DNA from: Clusia tigrina
Lineage: Eukaryota > Arthropoda > Insecta > Diptera > Clusiidae
Length of the DNA stretch: 64,000 bases
Reading direction: 5' to 3'
NCBI GenBank assembly: GCA_920105625.2
Contig: CAKKTE020000437.1
Coordinates: forward strand, 124,001-188,000
In this document: one piece after another, positions 1 through 13,300 of the stretch
How positions within the stretch are numbered: position 1 is the first letter of the stretch
How the letters are laid out: each line of letters starts with the position of its first letter
The notes under the pieces: generated by a model
The model's input: the letters and a program-made list of their open reading frames with translations, nothing else
What the model was told of the DNA's origin: nothing
Databases searched by the model: none
Translations under genes and position numbers: made by a program

Positions 1-3000
1 AGGCTCGAGTACTTTATTGTTACAAAATTTCAAGATTTTATGACGCTCCAGTAAAAAGTTACAAGCATTTGTATGTTGCAAACTTTGATAGGTGTAGGAC
101 GTACCGTATAGAAGTTAGCGCCATTTGAAGTTTTAGCAGTTTTTGATTTGGGACTCAAGGGTAGCATAGCTTTGAGTGATAACTTAAATTGACAAGAGGC
201 TCGAGTACTTTATTGTTACAAAATTTCAAGGTTTTATGAGGCTCCAGTAAAAAGTTACAAGCATTTGTATGTTGCAAACTTTGATAGGTGTAGGACGTAC
301 CGTATAGAAGTTAGCGCCATTTGAAGTTTTAGCAGTTTTTGATTTGGGACTCAAGGGTAGCATAGCTTTGAGTGATAACTTAAATTGACAAGAGGCACGA
401 GTACTTTATTGTTACAAAATTTCAAGGTTTTATGAGGCTCCAGTAAAAAGTTACAAGCATTTGTATGTTGCAAACTTTGATGGGTGTAGGACGTACCGTA
501 TAGAAGTTAGCGCCATTTAAAGTTTTAGCAGTTTTTGATTTGGGAGTCAAGGGTAGCATAGCTTTGAGCGATAACTTAAATTGACAAGAGGCTCGAGTAC
601 TTTATTGTTACAAAATTTCAAGGTTTTATGCCGCTCCAGTAAAAAGTTACAAGCATTTGTATGTTGCAAACTTTGATAGGTGGCGGACGTGCCGTATAGA
701 AGTTAGCACCATTTGAAGTTTTAGCAGTTTTTGATTTGGGACTCAAGGGTAGCATAGCTTTGAGCGATAGCTTAAATTGACAAGAGGCTCGAGTACTTTA
801 TTATTACAAAATTTCAAGGTTTTATGACGCTACAGTAAAAAGTTACAAGCATTTGTATGTTGAAGACTTTGATAGGTGTAGGACGTACCGTATACAAGTT
901 AGGGCCATTTGAAGTTTTATCAGTGTTTGGTTTGGGACTCCATGGAGGCATAGTTTTGAGCGATAGCTTAAATTGACAAGAGGCTCGAGTACTTTATTGT
1001 TACAAAATTTCAAGGTTTTATGACGCTCCAGAAAAAGTTACAAGCATTTGTATGTGGCAAACTTTGATATGTGTTGACGTGCCGTATAGAAGTTAGGGCC
1101 ATTTGAAGTTTTATCAGTGTTTGATTTGGGACTCAAGGGTAGCATAGCTTTGAGCGATAGCTTAAATTGACAAGAGGCTCTAGTACTTTATTGTTACAAA
1201 ATTTCAAGGTTTTATGACGCTCCAGTAAAAAGTCACAAGCACTTGAATGTTGCAAACTTTTATAGGTGTAGGACGTACCGTATAAAAGTTAGGGCCATTT
1301 GAAGTTTTATCAGTGTTTCAGTTGGGACTCAAGGGTAGTATAGCTTGGAGCGATAGCTTAAATTAACAAGAGGCGCGAGTACTTTATTGTTACAAAATTT
1401 CAAGATTTTATGACGCTCCAGTAAAAAGTTACAAGCATTTGTATGTTGCAAACTTTGATAGGTGTAGGACGTGCCGTATAGAAGTTAGCGCCATTTGAAG
1501 TTTTAGCAGTTTTTGATTTGGGACTCAAGGGTAGCATAGCTTTGAGCGATAGCTTAAATTGACAAGAGGCTCGAGAACTTTATTGTTACAAAATTTCAAG
1601 GTTTTATGACGCTCCAGTAAAAAGTCACAAGCATTTGAATGTTGCAAACTTTGATAGGTGTAGGATGTACCGTATAAAAGTTAGGGCCATTTGAAGTTTT
1701 ATCAGTGTTTCAGTTGGGACTCAAGGGTAGCATAGCTTTGAGCGATAGCTTAAATTAACAAGAGGCTCGAGTACTTTATTGTTACAAAATTTCAAGATTT
1801 TATGACGCTCCAGTAAAAAGTTACAAGCATTTGTATGTTGCAAACTTTGATAAGTATAGGACGTACCGTATAGAAGTTAGGGCCATTTTTAGTTTTCTCA
1901 GTGCTTGATTTGGGATTCAAGGGTAGCATAGCTTTGAGCGATAGCTTAAATTGACAAGAGGCTCGAGTACTTTATTGTTACAAAATTTCAAGGTTTTATG
2001 ACGCTCCAGAAAAAGTTACAAGCATTTGTATGTGGCAAACTTTGATATGTGCGGACGTACCGTATAGAAGTTAGGGCCATTTGAAGTTTTATCAGTGTTT
2101 GATTTGGGACTCAAGGGTAGCGTAGCTTTGAGCGATAGCTTAAATTGACAAGAGGCTCTAGTACTTTATTGTTACAAAATTTCAAGGTTTTATGACGCTC
2201 CAGTAAAAAGTCACAAGCACTTGAATGTTGCAAACTTTGATAGGTGTAGGACGTACCGTATAAAAGTTAGGGCCATTTGAAGTTTTATCAGTGTTTCAGT
2301 TGGGACTCAAATGTAGCATAGCTTGGAGCGATAGCTTAAATTAACAAGAGGCTCGAGTACTTTATTGTTACAAAATTTCAAGATTTTATGACGCTCCAGT
2401 AAAAAGGTGCAAGCATTTGTATGTTGCAAACTTTGATAGGTGTAGGACGTACCGTATAGAAGTTAGGGCCATTAGAAGTTTTATCAGTGTTTGACTTGGG
2501 ACTCAAGGGTAGCATAGCTTTGAGCGATAGCTTAAATTGACGAGAGGCTCGAGTACTTTATTATTACAAAATTTCAAGGTTTTATGACGCTCCAGTAAAA
2601 AGTTACAAGCATTTGTATGTTGCAAACTTTAATAGGTGTAGCACGTACCGTATAGAAGTTAGGGCCATTTGAAGTTTTATCAGTGTTTGATTTGGGACTC
2701 AAGGGTAGCATAGCTTTGAGCGATAGCTTAAATTGACAAGAGGCTCGAGTACTTTATTGTTACAAAATTTCAAGGATTTATGACGCTCCAGTAAAAATCT
2801 ACAAGCATTTGTATGTTGCAAACTTTGATAGGTGGATGACGTACCGTATAGAAGGTAGGGCCATTTGAATTTTTATCAGTGTTTGGGACTCAAGGGCAGC
2901 ATAGCTTTGAGCGATAGCTTAAATTGACAAGAGGCTCGATTACTTTATTGTTACAAAATTTAAAGGTTTTACGACGCTCCAGTAAAAAGTTACAAGCATT

Positions 3001-3090
3001 TGTATGTTGCAAATTTTGATAGGTGTAGGACGTACCGTATAGAAGTTAGGGCCATTTGAAGTTTTATCAGTGTTTGATTTGGGACTCAAG
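1..3090. repeat. 196-bp satellite array, mixed monomers (array left edge)
   Basis: Head-to-tail monomers with a 196-bp period: the first unit starts at 1 and the next at 197. A monomer begins AGGCTCGAGTACTTTATTG and ends TTAAATTGACAAG. Most copies carry an XhoI site (CTCGAG) followed directly by a ScaI site (AGTACT). Several variants are interspersed. One has GTGGCAAAC and GATATG (1051 and again at 2030, 979 bp apart). One has TTTGAATG and CAGTTGGG (about 1230, 1640 and 2220). One has GAAGAC (about 863). The first few monomers share AGCGCC and AGCAGTTTTT. The window opens inside the array, so there is no unique flank. I see no gene here. Confidence 0.95.
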
Positions 3091-6000
3091 AGTAGCATAG
3101 CTTTGAGCGATAACTTAAATTGACAAGAGGCTCGAGAACTTTATTGTTACAAAATTTCAAGGTTTTATGACGCTCCAGTAAAAAGTTACAAGCATTTGTA
3201 TGTTGCAAACTTTGATAGGTGTATGACGTACCGTAGAGAAGTAAGGGCCATTTGAAGTTTTATCAGTGTTTGATTTGGGACTCAAGGGTAGCATAGCTTC
3301 GAGCGATAGCTGAAATTGACAATAGGCTCGAGTACTTTATTGTTACAAAATTTCAAGGTTTTATGACGCTCCAGTAAAAAGTTACAAGCATCTGTATGTT
3401 GCAAACTTTGATAGGTGTAGGACGTACCGTATAGAAGTTAGGGCCATTTGAAGTTTTATCAGTGTTTGATTTGGGACTCAAGGGTAGCATAGCTTTGAGC
3501 GATAGCTTAAATTGACAAGAGGCGCGAGTACTTTATTGTTACAAAATTTCAAGTTTTTATGACGATCCAGTAAAAAGTTACAAGCACTTGTATGTTGCAA
3601 ACTTTGAAGGTGTAGGACGTACCGTATAGAAGTTAGGGCCATTTGAAGTTTTGTCAGTGTTTGATTTGGGACTCAAGGGTAGCATAGCTTTGAGCGATAA
3701 CTTAAATTGACAAGAGACTCGAGTACTTTATTGTTACAAATTTTCAAGGTTTTATGAGGCTCCAGTAAAAAGTTACAAGCATTTGTATGTTGCAAACTTT
3801 GATAGGTGTAGGACGTACCGTATAGAAGTTAGCGCCATTTGAAGTTTTAGCAGTTTTTGATTTGGGACTCAAGGGTAGCATAGCTTTGAGCGATAACTTT
3901 AATTGACAAGAGGCTCGAGTACTTTATTGTTACAAAATTTCAAGGTTTTATGAGGCTCCAGTAAAAAGTTACAAGCATTTGTATGTTGCAAACTTTGATA
4001 AGTGTAGGACGTACCGTATAGAAGTTAGCGCCATTTGAAGTTTTAGCAGTTTTTGATTTGGGACTCAAGGGTAGCATAGCTTTGAGCGATAGCTTAAATT
4101 GACAAAAGGCTCGAGAACTTTATTGTTACAAAATTTCAAGGTTTTATGACGCTCCAGTAAAAAGTCACAAGCATTTGAATGTTGCAAACTTTGATAGGTG
4201 TAGGACGTACCGTATAAAAGTTAGGGCCATTTGAAGTTTTATCAGTGTTTCAGTTGGGACTCAAGGGTAGCATAGCTTTGAGCGATAGCTTAAATTGACA
4301 AGAGGCTCGAGGACGTTATTGTTACAAAATTTCAAGGTTTTATGACGCTCCAGTACAAAGTTACAAGCATTTGTATGTTGCAAACTTTGATAGGTGTAGG
4401 ACGTACCGTATAGAAGTTGTGGCCATTTGAAGTTTCATCAGTGTTTGATTTATGACTCAAGGGTAGCATAGCTTTGAGCGATAGCTTAAATTGACAAGGG
4501 GCTCGAGTACTTTATTATAACAAAATTTCAAGGTTTTATGACGCTACAGTAAAAAGTTACAAGCATTTGTATATTGAAGACTTTGATAGGTGTAGGACGT
4601 ACCGTATACAAGTTAGGGCCATTTGAAGTTTTATCAGTGTTTGTTTTGGGACTCCAGGGTGGCATAGTTTTGAGCGATAGCTTAAATTGACAAGAGGCTC
4701 GAGTACTTTATTGTTACAAAATTTCAAGGTTTTATGACGCTCCAGAAAAAGTTACAAGCATTTGTATGTGGCAAACTTTGATATGTGTGGACGTACCGTA
4801 TAGAAGTTAGGGCCATTTGAAGTTTTATCAGTGTTTGATTTGGGACTCAAGGGTAGCATAGCTTTGAGCGATAGCTTAAATTGACAAGAGGCTCTAGTAC
4901 TTTATTGTTACAAAATTTCAAGGTTTTATGACGCTCCAGTAAAAAGTTACAAGCATTTGTATGTTGCAAACTTTGATAAGTGTAGGACGTACCGTATAGA
5001 AGTTAGGACCATTTGAAGTTTTATCAGTGTTTGATTTGGAACTCAAGGGTAGCATAGCTTTGACGCTCCAGTAAAAAGTTACAAGCATTTGTATGATGCA
5101 AACTTTGATAAGTGTAGGACGTACCGTTTAGAAATTAGGGCCATTTGAAGTTTTATCAGTGTTTGATTTGGGACTCAAGGGTAGCATAGCTTTGAGCGAT
5201 AGCTTAAATTGACAAGAGGCTCGAGTACTTTATTAGTATAAAATTTCAAGGTTTTATGACGCTACAGTAAAAAGTTACAAGCATTTGTATGTTGAAGACT
5301 TTGATAGGTGTAGGACGTACCGTATACAAGTTAGGGCCATTTGAAGTTTTATCAGTGTTTGGTTTGGGAATCCAGGGTGGCATAGTTTTGAGCGATAGCT
5401 CAAATTGACAAGAGGCTCGCGTACTTTATTGTTACAAAATTTCAAGGTTTTATGACGCTCCAGAAAAAGTTACAAGCATTTGTATGTGGCAAACTTTGAT
5501 ATGTTTAGGACGTACCGTATAGAAGTTAGGGCCATTTGAAGTTTTATCAGTGTTTGATTTGGGACTCAAGAGTAGCATAGCTTTGAGCGATAACTTAAAT
5601 TGACAAGAGGCTCGAGAACTTTATTGTTACAAAATTTCAAGGTTTTATGACGCTCCAGTAAAAAGTTACAAGCATTTGTATGTTGCAAACTTTGATAGGT
5701 GTATGACGTACCGTAGAGAAGTAAGGGCCATTTGAAGTTTTATCAGTGTTTGATTTGGGACTCAAGGGTAGCATAGCTTCGAGCGATAGCTGAAATTGAC
5801 AATAGGCTCGAGTACTTTATTGTTACAAAATTTCAAGGTTTTATGACGCTCCAGTAAAAAGTTACAAGCATCTGTATGTTGCAAACTTTGATAGGTGTAG
5901 GACGTACCGTATAGAAGTTAGGGCCATTTGAAGTTTTATCAGTGTTTGTTTTGTGACTCAAGGGTAGCATAGCTTTGAGCGATAGCTTAAATTGACAAGA

Positions 6001-9000
6001 GGCGCGAGTACTTTATTGTTACAAAATTTCAAGTTTTTATGACGATCCAGTAAAAAGTTACAAGCACTTGTATGTTGCAAACTTTGAAGGTGTAGGACGT
6101 ACCGTATAGAAGTTAGGGCCATTTGAAGTTTTGTCAGTGTTTGATTTGGGATTCAAAGGTAGCATAGCTTTGAGCGATAACTTAAATTGACAAGAGACTC
6201 GAGTACTTTATTGTTACAAATTTTCAAGGTTTTATGAGGCTCCAGTAAAAAGTTACAAGCATTTGTATGTTGCAAACTTTGATAGGTGTAGGACGTACCG
6301 TATAGAAGTTAGCGCCATTTGAAGTTTTAGCAGTTTTTGATTTGGGACTCAAGGGTAGCATAGCTTTGAGCTATAGCTTAAATTAACAAGAGGCTCGAGT
6401 ACTTTATTGTTACAAAATTTCAAGATTTTATGACGCTCCAGTAAAAAGTTACAAGCATTTGTATGTTGCAAACTTTGATAAGTGTAGGACGTACCGTATA
6501 GAAGTTAGGGCCATTTTAAGTTTTCTCAGTGCTTGATTTGGGATTCAAAGGTAGCATAGCTTTGAGCGATAGCTTAAATTGACAAGAGGCTCGAGGACGT
6601 TATTGTTACAAAATTTCAAGGTTTTATGACGCTCCAGTACAAAGTTACAAGCATTTGTATGTTGCAAACTTTGATAGGTGTAGGACGTACCGTATAGAAG
6701 TTATGGCCATTTGAAGTTTCATCAGTGTTTGATTTGGGACTCAAGGGTAGCATAGCTTTGAGCGATAGCTTAAATTGACAAGGGGCTCGAGTACTTTATT
6801 ATTACAAAATTTCAAGGTTTTATGACGCTACAGTAAAAAGTTACAAGCATTTGTATATTGAAGACTTTGATAGGTGTAGGACGTACCGTATACAAGTTAG
6901 GGCCATTTGAAGTTTTATCAGTGTTTGTTTTGGGACTCCAGGGTGGCATACTTTTGAGCGATAGCTTAAATTGACAAGAGGCTCGAGTACTTTATTGTTA
7001 CAAAATTTCAAGGTTTTATGACGCTCCAGAAAAAGTTACAAGCATTTGTATGTGGCAAACTTTGATATGTGTGGACGTACCGTATAGAAGTTAGGGCCAT
7101 TTGAAGTTTTATCAGTGTTTGATTTGGGACTCAAGGGTAGCATAGCTTTGAGCGATAGCTTAAATTGACAAGAGGCTCTAGTACTTTATTGTTACAAAAT
7201 TTCAAGGTTTTATGACGCTCCAGTAAAAAGTTACAAGCATTTGTATGTTGCAAACTTTGATAAGTGTAGGACGTACCGTAGAGAAGTTAGGACCATTTGA
7301 AGTTTTATCAGTGTTTGATTTGGTACTCAAGGGTAGCATAGCTTTGACGCTCCAGTAAAAAGTTACAAGCATTTGTATGATGCAAACTTTGATAGGTGTA
7401 GGACGTACCGTTTAGAAATTAGGGCCATTTGAAGTTTTATCAGTGTTTGATTTGGGACTCAAGGGTAGCATAGCTTTGAGCGATAGCTTAAATTGACAAG
7501 AGGCTCGAGTACTTTATTATTACAAAATTTCAAGGTTTTATGACGCTACAGTAAAAAGTTACAAGCATTTGTATGTTGAAGACTTTGATAGGTGTAGGAC
7601 GTACCGTATACAAGTTAGGGCCATTTGAAGTTTTATCAGTGTTTGGTTTGGGAATCCAGGGTGGCATAGTTTTGAGCGATAGCTCAAATTGACAAGAGGC
7701 TCGCGTACTTTATTGTTACAAAATTTCAAGGTTTTATGACGCTCCAGAAAAAGTTACAAGCATTTGTATGTGGCAAACTTTGATATGTTTAGGACGTACC
7801 GTAGAGAAGTTAGGGCCATTTGAAGTTTTATCAGTGTTTGATTTGGGACTCAAGGGTAGCATAGCTTTGAGCGATAGCTTAAATTGACAAGAGGCTCGAG
7901 GACTTTATTGTTACAAAATTTCAAGGTTTTATGACGCTCCAGTAAAAAGTTACAAGCATTTGTATGTTGCCAACTTTGATAGGTGTAGGACGTACCGTTG
8001 AGAAGTAAGGGCCATTTGAAGTTTTATCAGTGTTTGATTTGGGACTCAAGGGTAGCATAGCTTTGAGCGATAGCTTAAATTGACAAGAGGCTCGAGTACT
8101 TTATTATTATAAAATTTCAAGGTTTTATGACGCTACAGTAAAAAGTTACAAGCATTTGTATGTTGAAGACTTTGATAGGTGTAGGACGTACCGTATACAA
8201 GTTAGGGCCATTTGAAGTTTTATCAGTGTTTGGTTTGGGAATCCAGGGTGGCATAGTTTTGAGCGATAGCTCAAATTGACAAGAGGCTCGCGTACTTTAT
8301 TGTTACAAAATTTCAAGGTTTTATGACGCTCCAGAAAAAGTTACAAGCATTTGTATGTGGCAAACTTTGATATGTTTAGGACGTACCGTATAGAAGTTAG
8401 GGCCATTTGAAGTTTTATCAGTGTTTGATTTGGGACTCAAGAGTAGCATAGCTTTGAGCGATAACTTAAATTGACAAGAGGCTCGAGAACTTTATTGTTA
8501 CAAAATTTCAAGGTTTTATGACGCTCCAGTAAAAAGTTACAAGCATTTGTATGTTGCAAACTTTGATAGGTGTATGACGTACCGTAGAGAAGTAAGGGCC
8601 ATTTGAAGTTTTATCAGTGTTTGATTTGGGACTCAAGGGTAGCATAGCTTCGAGCGATAGCTGAAATTGACAATAGGCTCGAGTACTTTATTGTTACAAA
8701 ATTTCAAGGTTTTATGACGCTCCAGTAAAAAGTTACAAGCATCTGTATGTTGCAAACTTTGATAGGTGTAGGACGTACCGTATAGAAGTTAGGGCCATTT
8801 GAAGTTTTATCAGTGTTTGATTTGTGACTCAAGGGTAGCATAGCTTTGAGCGATAGCTTAAATTGACAAGAGGCGCGAGTACTTTATTGTTACAAAATTT
8901 CAAGTTTTTATGACGATCCAGTAAAAAGTTACAAGCACTTGTATGTTGCAAACTTTGAAGGTGTAGGACGTACCGTATAGAAGTTAGGGCCATTTGAAGT

Positions 9001-10369
9001 TTTGTCAGTGTTTGATTTGGGATTCAAAGGTAGCATAGCTTTGAGCGATAACTTAAATTGACAAGAGACTCGAGTACTTTATTGTTACAAATTTTCAAGG
9101 TTTTATGAGGCTCCAGTAAAAAGTTACAAGCATTTGTATGTTGCAAACTTTGATAGGTGTAGGACGTACCGTATAGAAGTTAGCGCCATTTGAAGTTTTA
9201 GCAGTTTTTGATTTGGGACTCAAGGGTAGCATAGCTTTGAGCTATAGCTTAAATTAACAAGAGGCTCGAGTACTTTATTGTTACAAAATTTCAAGATTTT
9301 ATGACGCTCCAGTAAAAAGTTACAAGCATTTGTATGTTGCAAACTTTGATAAGTGTAGGACGTACCGTATAGAAGTTAGGGCCATTTTAAGTTTTCTCAG
9401 TGCTTGATTTGGGATTCAAAGGTAGCATAGCTTTGAGCGATAGCTTAAATTGACAAGAGGCTCGAGGACGTTATTGTTACAAAATTTCAAGGTTTTATGA
9501 CGCTCCAGTACAAAGTTACAAGCATTTGTATGTTGCAAACTTTGATAGGTGTAGGACGTACCGTATAGAAGTTATGGCCATTTGAAGTTTCATCAGTGTT
9601 TGATTTGGGACTCAAGGGTAGCATAGCTTTGAGCGATAGCTTAAATTGACAAGGGGCTCGAGTACTTTATTATTACAAAATTTCAAGGTTTTATGACGCT
9701 ACAGTAAAAAGTTACAAGCATTTGTATATTGAAGACTTTGATAGGTGTAGGACGTACCGTATACAAGTTAGGGCCATTTGAAGTTTTATCAGTGTTTGTT
9801 TTGGGACTCCAGGGTGGCATACTTTTGAGCGATAGCTTAAATTGACAAGAGGCTCGAGTACTTTATTGTTACAAAATTTCAAGGTTTTATGACGCTCCAG
9901 AAAAAGTTACAAGCATTTGTATGTGGCAAACTTTGATATGTGTGGACGTACCGTATAGAAGTTAGGGCCATTTGAAGTTTTATCAGTGTTTGATTTGGGA
10001 CTCAAGGGTAGCATAGCTTTGAGCGATAGCTTAAATTGACAAGAGGCTCTAGTACTTTATTGTTACAAAATTTCAAGGTTTTATGACGCTCCAGTAAAAA
10101 GTTACAAGCATTTGTATGTTGCAAACTTTGATAAGTGTAGGACGTACCGTAGAGAAGTTAGGACCATTTGAAGTTTTATCAGTGTTTGATTTGGTACTCA
10201 AGGGTAGCATAGCTTTGACGCTCCAGTAAAAAGTTACAAGCATTTGTATGATGCAAACTTTGATAGGTGTAGGACGTACCGTTTAGAAGTTAGGGCCATT
10301 TGAAGTTTTATCAGTGTTTGATTTGGGACTCAAGGGTAGCATAGCTTTGAGCGATAGCTTAAATTGACA
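3091..10369. repeat. Satellite higher-order repeat, 2.5-2.9 kb units
   Basis: The same ordered series of variant monomers recurs three times. The marker AGTAGCATAG followed by GATAACTT and CTCGAGAAC lies at 3091, 5571 and 8442, giving unit lengths of 2,480 and 2,871 bp. The GGACGTTATTG marker is at 4311, 6595 and 9466. The first spacing (2,284) is one monomer shorter and the second is 2,871. The units therefore differ by whole monomers, as expected from unequal crossing-over. Short-monomer junctions lie at 5061, 7345 and 10216. The 2,871-bp similarity runs on to about 10,920, overlapping the next block. No gene is seen. Confidence 0.88.
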
Positions 10370-13300
10370 AGAGGCTCGAGTACTTTATTATTACAAAATT
10401 TCAAGGTTTTATGACGCTACAGTAAAAAGTTACAAGCATTTGTATGTTGAAGACTTTGATAGGTGTAGGACGTACCGTATACAAGTTAGGGCCATTTGAA
10501 GTTTTATCAGTGTTTGGTTTGGGAATCCAGGGTGGCATAGTTTTGAGCGATAGCTCAAATTGACAAGAGGCTCGCGTACTTTATTGTTACAAAATTTCAA
10601 GGTTTTATGACGCTCCAGAAAAAGTTACAAGCATTTGTATGTGGCAAACTTTGATATGTTTAGGACGTACCGTAGAGAAGTTAGGGCCATTTGAAGTTTT
10701 ATCAGTGTTTGATTTGGGACTCAAGGGTAGCATAGCTTTGAGCGATAGCTTAAATTGACAAGAGGCTCGAGGACTTTATTGTTACAAAATTTCAAGGTTT
10801 TATGACGCTCCAGTAAAAAGTTACAAGCATTTGTATGTTGCCAACTTTGATAGGTGTAGGACGTACCGTTGAGAAGTAAGGGCCATTTGAAGTTTTATCA
10901 GTGTTTGATTTGGGACTCAAGGGTAGCATAGCTTCGAGCGATAGCTGAAATTGACAATAGGCTCGAGTACTTTATTTTTACAAAATTTCAAGGTTTTATG
11001 ACGCTCCAGTAAAAAGTTACAAGCATCTGTATGTTGCAAATTTTGATAGGTGTAGGACGTATCGTATAGAAGTTAGGGCCATTTGAAGTTTTATCAGTGT
11101 TTGATTTGGGACTCAAGGGTAGCATAGCTTTGAGCGATAGCTTAAATTGACAAGAGGCGCGAGTACTTTATTGTTACAAAATTTCAAGTTTTTATGACGA
11201 TCCAGTAAAAAGTTACAAGCACTTGTATGTTGCAAACTTTGAAGGTGTAGGACGTACCGTATAGAAGTTAGGGCCATTTGAAGTTTTAGCAGTTTTTGAT
11301 TTGGGAGTCAAGGGTAGCATAGCTTTGAGCGATAACTTAAAATGACAAGAGGCTCGAGTACTTTATTGTTACAAAATTTCAAGGTTTTATAAGCCTCCAG
11401 TAAAAAGTTACAAGCATTTGAATGTTGCAAACTTTGATAGGTGTAGGACGTACCGTATAAAAGTTAGGGCCATTTGAAGTTTTATCAGTGTTTCAGTTGG
11501 GACTCAAGGGTAGCACAGCTTTGAGCGATAGCTTAAATTAACTAGAGGCTCGAGTACTTTATTGTTACAAAATTTCAAGATTTTATGACGCTCCAGTAAA
11601 AAGTTACAAGCATTTGTATGTTGCAAACTTTGATAAGTGTAGGACGTACCGTATAGAAGTTAGGGCTATGTTAAGTTTTCTCAGTGTTTGATTTGGGATT
11701 CAAGGGTAGCATAGCTTTGAGCGATAGCTTAAATTAACAAGAGGCTCGAGGACGTTATTGCTACAAAATTTCAAGGTTTTATGACACTCCAGTACAAAGT
11801 TACAAGCATTTGCATGTTGCAAACTTTGATAGGTGTAGGACGTACCATATAGAAGTTATCGCCATTTGAAGTTTCATCAGTGTTTGATTTGGGACTCAAG
11901 GGTAGCATAGCTTTGAGCGATAGCTTAAATTGACAAGAGGTTCGAGTACTTTATTATTACAAAATTTCAAGGTTTTATGACGCTACAGTAAAAAGTTACA
12001 AGCATTTGTATGTTGAAGACTTTGATAGGTGTAGGACGTACCGTATACAAGTTAGGGCCATTTGAAGTTTTATCAGTGTTTGGTTTGGGACTCCAGGGTG
12101 GCATAGTTTTGAGCGATAGCTCAAATTGACAAGAGGCTCGCGTACTTTATTGTTACAAAATTTCAAGGTTTTATGACGCTCCAGAAAAAGTTACAAGCAT
12201 TTGTATGTGGCAAACTTTGATATGTTTAGGACGTACCGTATAGAAGTTAGGGCCATTTGAAGTTTTATCAGTGTTTGATTTGGGACTCAAGGGTAGCATA
12301 GCTTTGAGCGATAGCTTAAATTGACAAGAGGCTCGAGGACTTTATTGTTACAAAATTTCAAGGTTTTATGACGCTCCAGTAAAAAGTTACAAGCATTTGT
12401 ATGTTGCCAACTTTGATAGGTGTAGGACGTACCGTTGAGAAGTAAGGGCCATTTGAAGTTTTATCAGTGTTTGATTTGGGACTCAAGGGTAGCATAGCTT
12501 CGAGCGATAGCTGAAATTGACAATAGGCTCGAGTACTTTATTTTTACAAAATTTCAAGGTTTTATGACGCTCCAGTAAAAAGTTACAAGCATCTGTATGT
12601 TGCAAACTTTGATAGGTGTAGGACGTACCGTATAGAAGTTAGGGCCATTTGAAGTTTTATCAGTGTTTGATTTGGGACTCAAGGGTAGCATAGCTTTGAG
12701 CGATAGCTTAAATTGACAAGAGGCGCGAGTACTTTATTGTTACAAAATTTCAAGTTTTTATGACGATCCAGTAAAAACTTACAAGCACTTGTATGTTGCA
12801 AACTTTGAAGGTGTAGGACGTACCGTATAGAAGTTAGGGCCATTTGAAGTTTTAGCAGTTTTTGATTTGGGAGTCAAGGGTAGCATAGCTTTGAGCGATA
12901 ACTTAAAATGACAAGAGGCTCGAGTACTTTATTGTTACAAAATTTCAAGGTTTTATAAGCCTCCAGTAAAAAGTTACAAGCATTTGTATGTTGCAAACTT
13001 TGATAGGTGTAGGACGTACCGTATAAAAGTTAGGGCCATTTGAAGTTTTATCAGTGTTTCAGTTGGGACTCAAGGGTAGCACAGCTTTGAGCGATAGCTT
13101 AAATTAACTAGAGGCTCGAGTACTTTATTGTTACAAAATTTCAAGATTTTATGACGCTCCAGTAAAAAGTTACAAGCATTTGTATGTTGCAAACTTTGAT
13201 AAGTGTAGGACGTACCGTATAGAAGTTAGGGCTATGTTAAGTTTTCTCAGTGTTTGATTTGGGATTCAAGGGTAGCATAGCTTTGAGCGATAGCTTAAAT

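Noticed and set aside
1..196. AATAAA on the minus strand of most full monomers (reverse complement of CTTTATTGTT), a possible polyadenylation signal
   Set aside because: A six-base A/T motif is expected often in such sequence and there is no evidence of a transcript. It is only worth recalling if minus-strand satellite RNA is found.
1..196. Possible ancestral half-monomer duplication (GTTTTAT at about 34 and 130 of the monomer, CTTTGA at about 83 and 170)
   Set aside because: The offsets (about 96, 99 and 87) do not agree with each other, and the matches are short. I cannot support a dimer origin.
186..215. Bacterial promoter look-alike: TTGACA followed 17 bp later by an AT-rich hexamer (ATTGTT)
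   Set aside because: It recurs every 196 bp as part of the monomer, the second hexamer is a poor match to TATAAT, and the context is eukaryotic satellite DNA.
1..3090. CRISPR array
   Set aside because: There are regular repeats but no unique spacers. The whole unit is repeated and has satellite-like drift.
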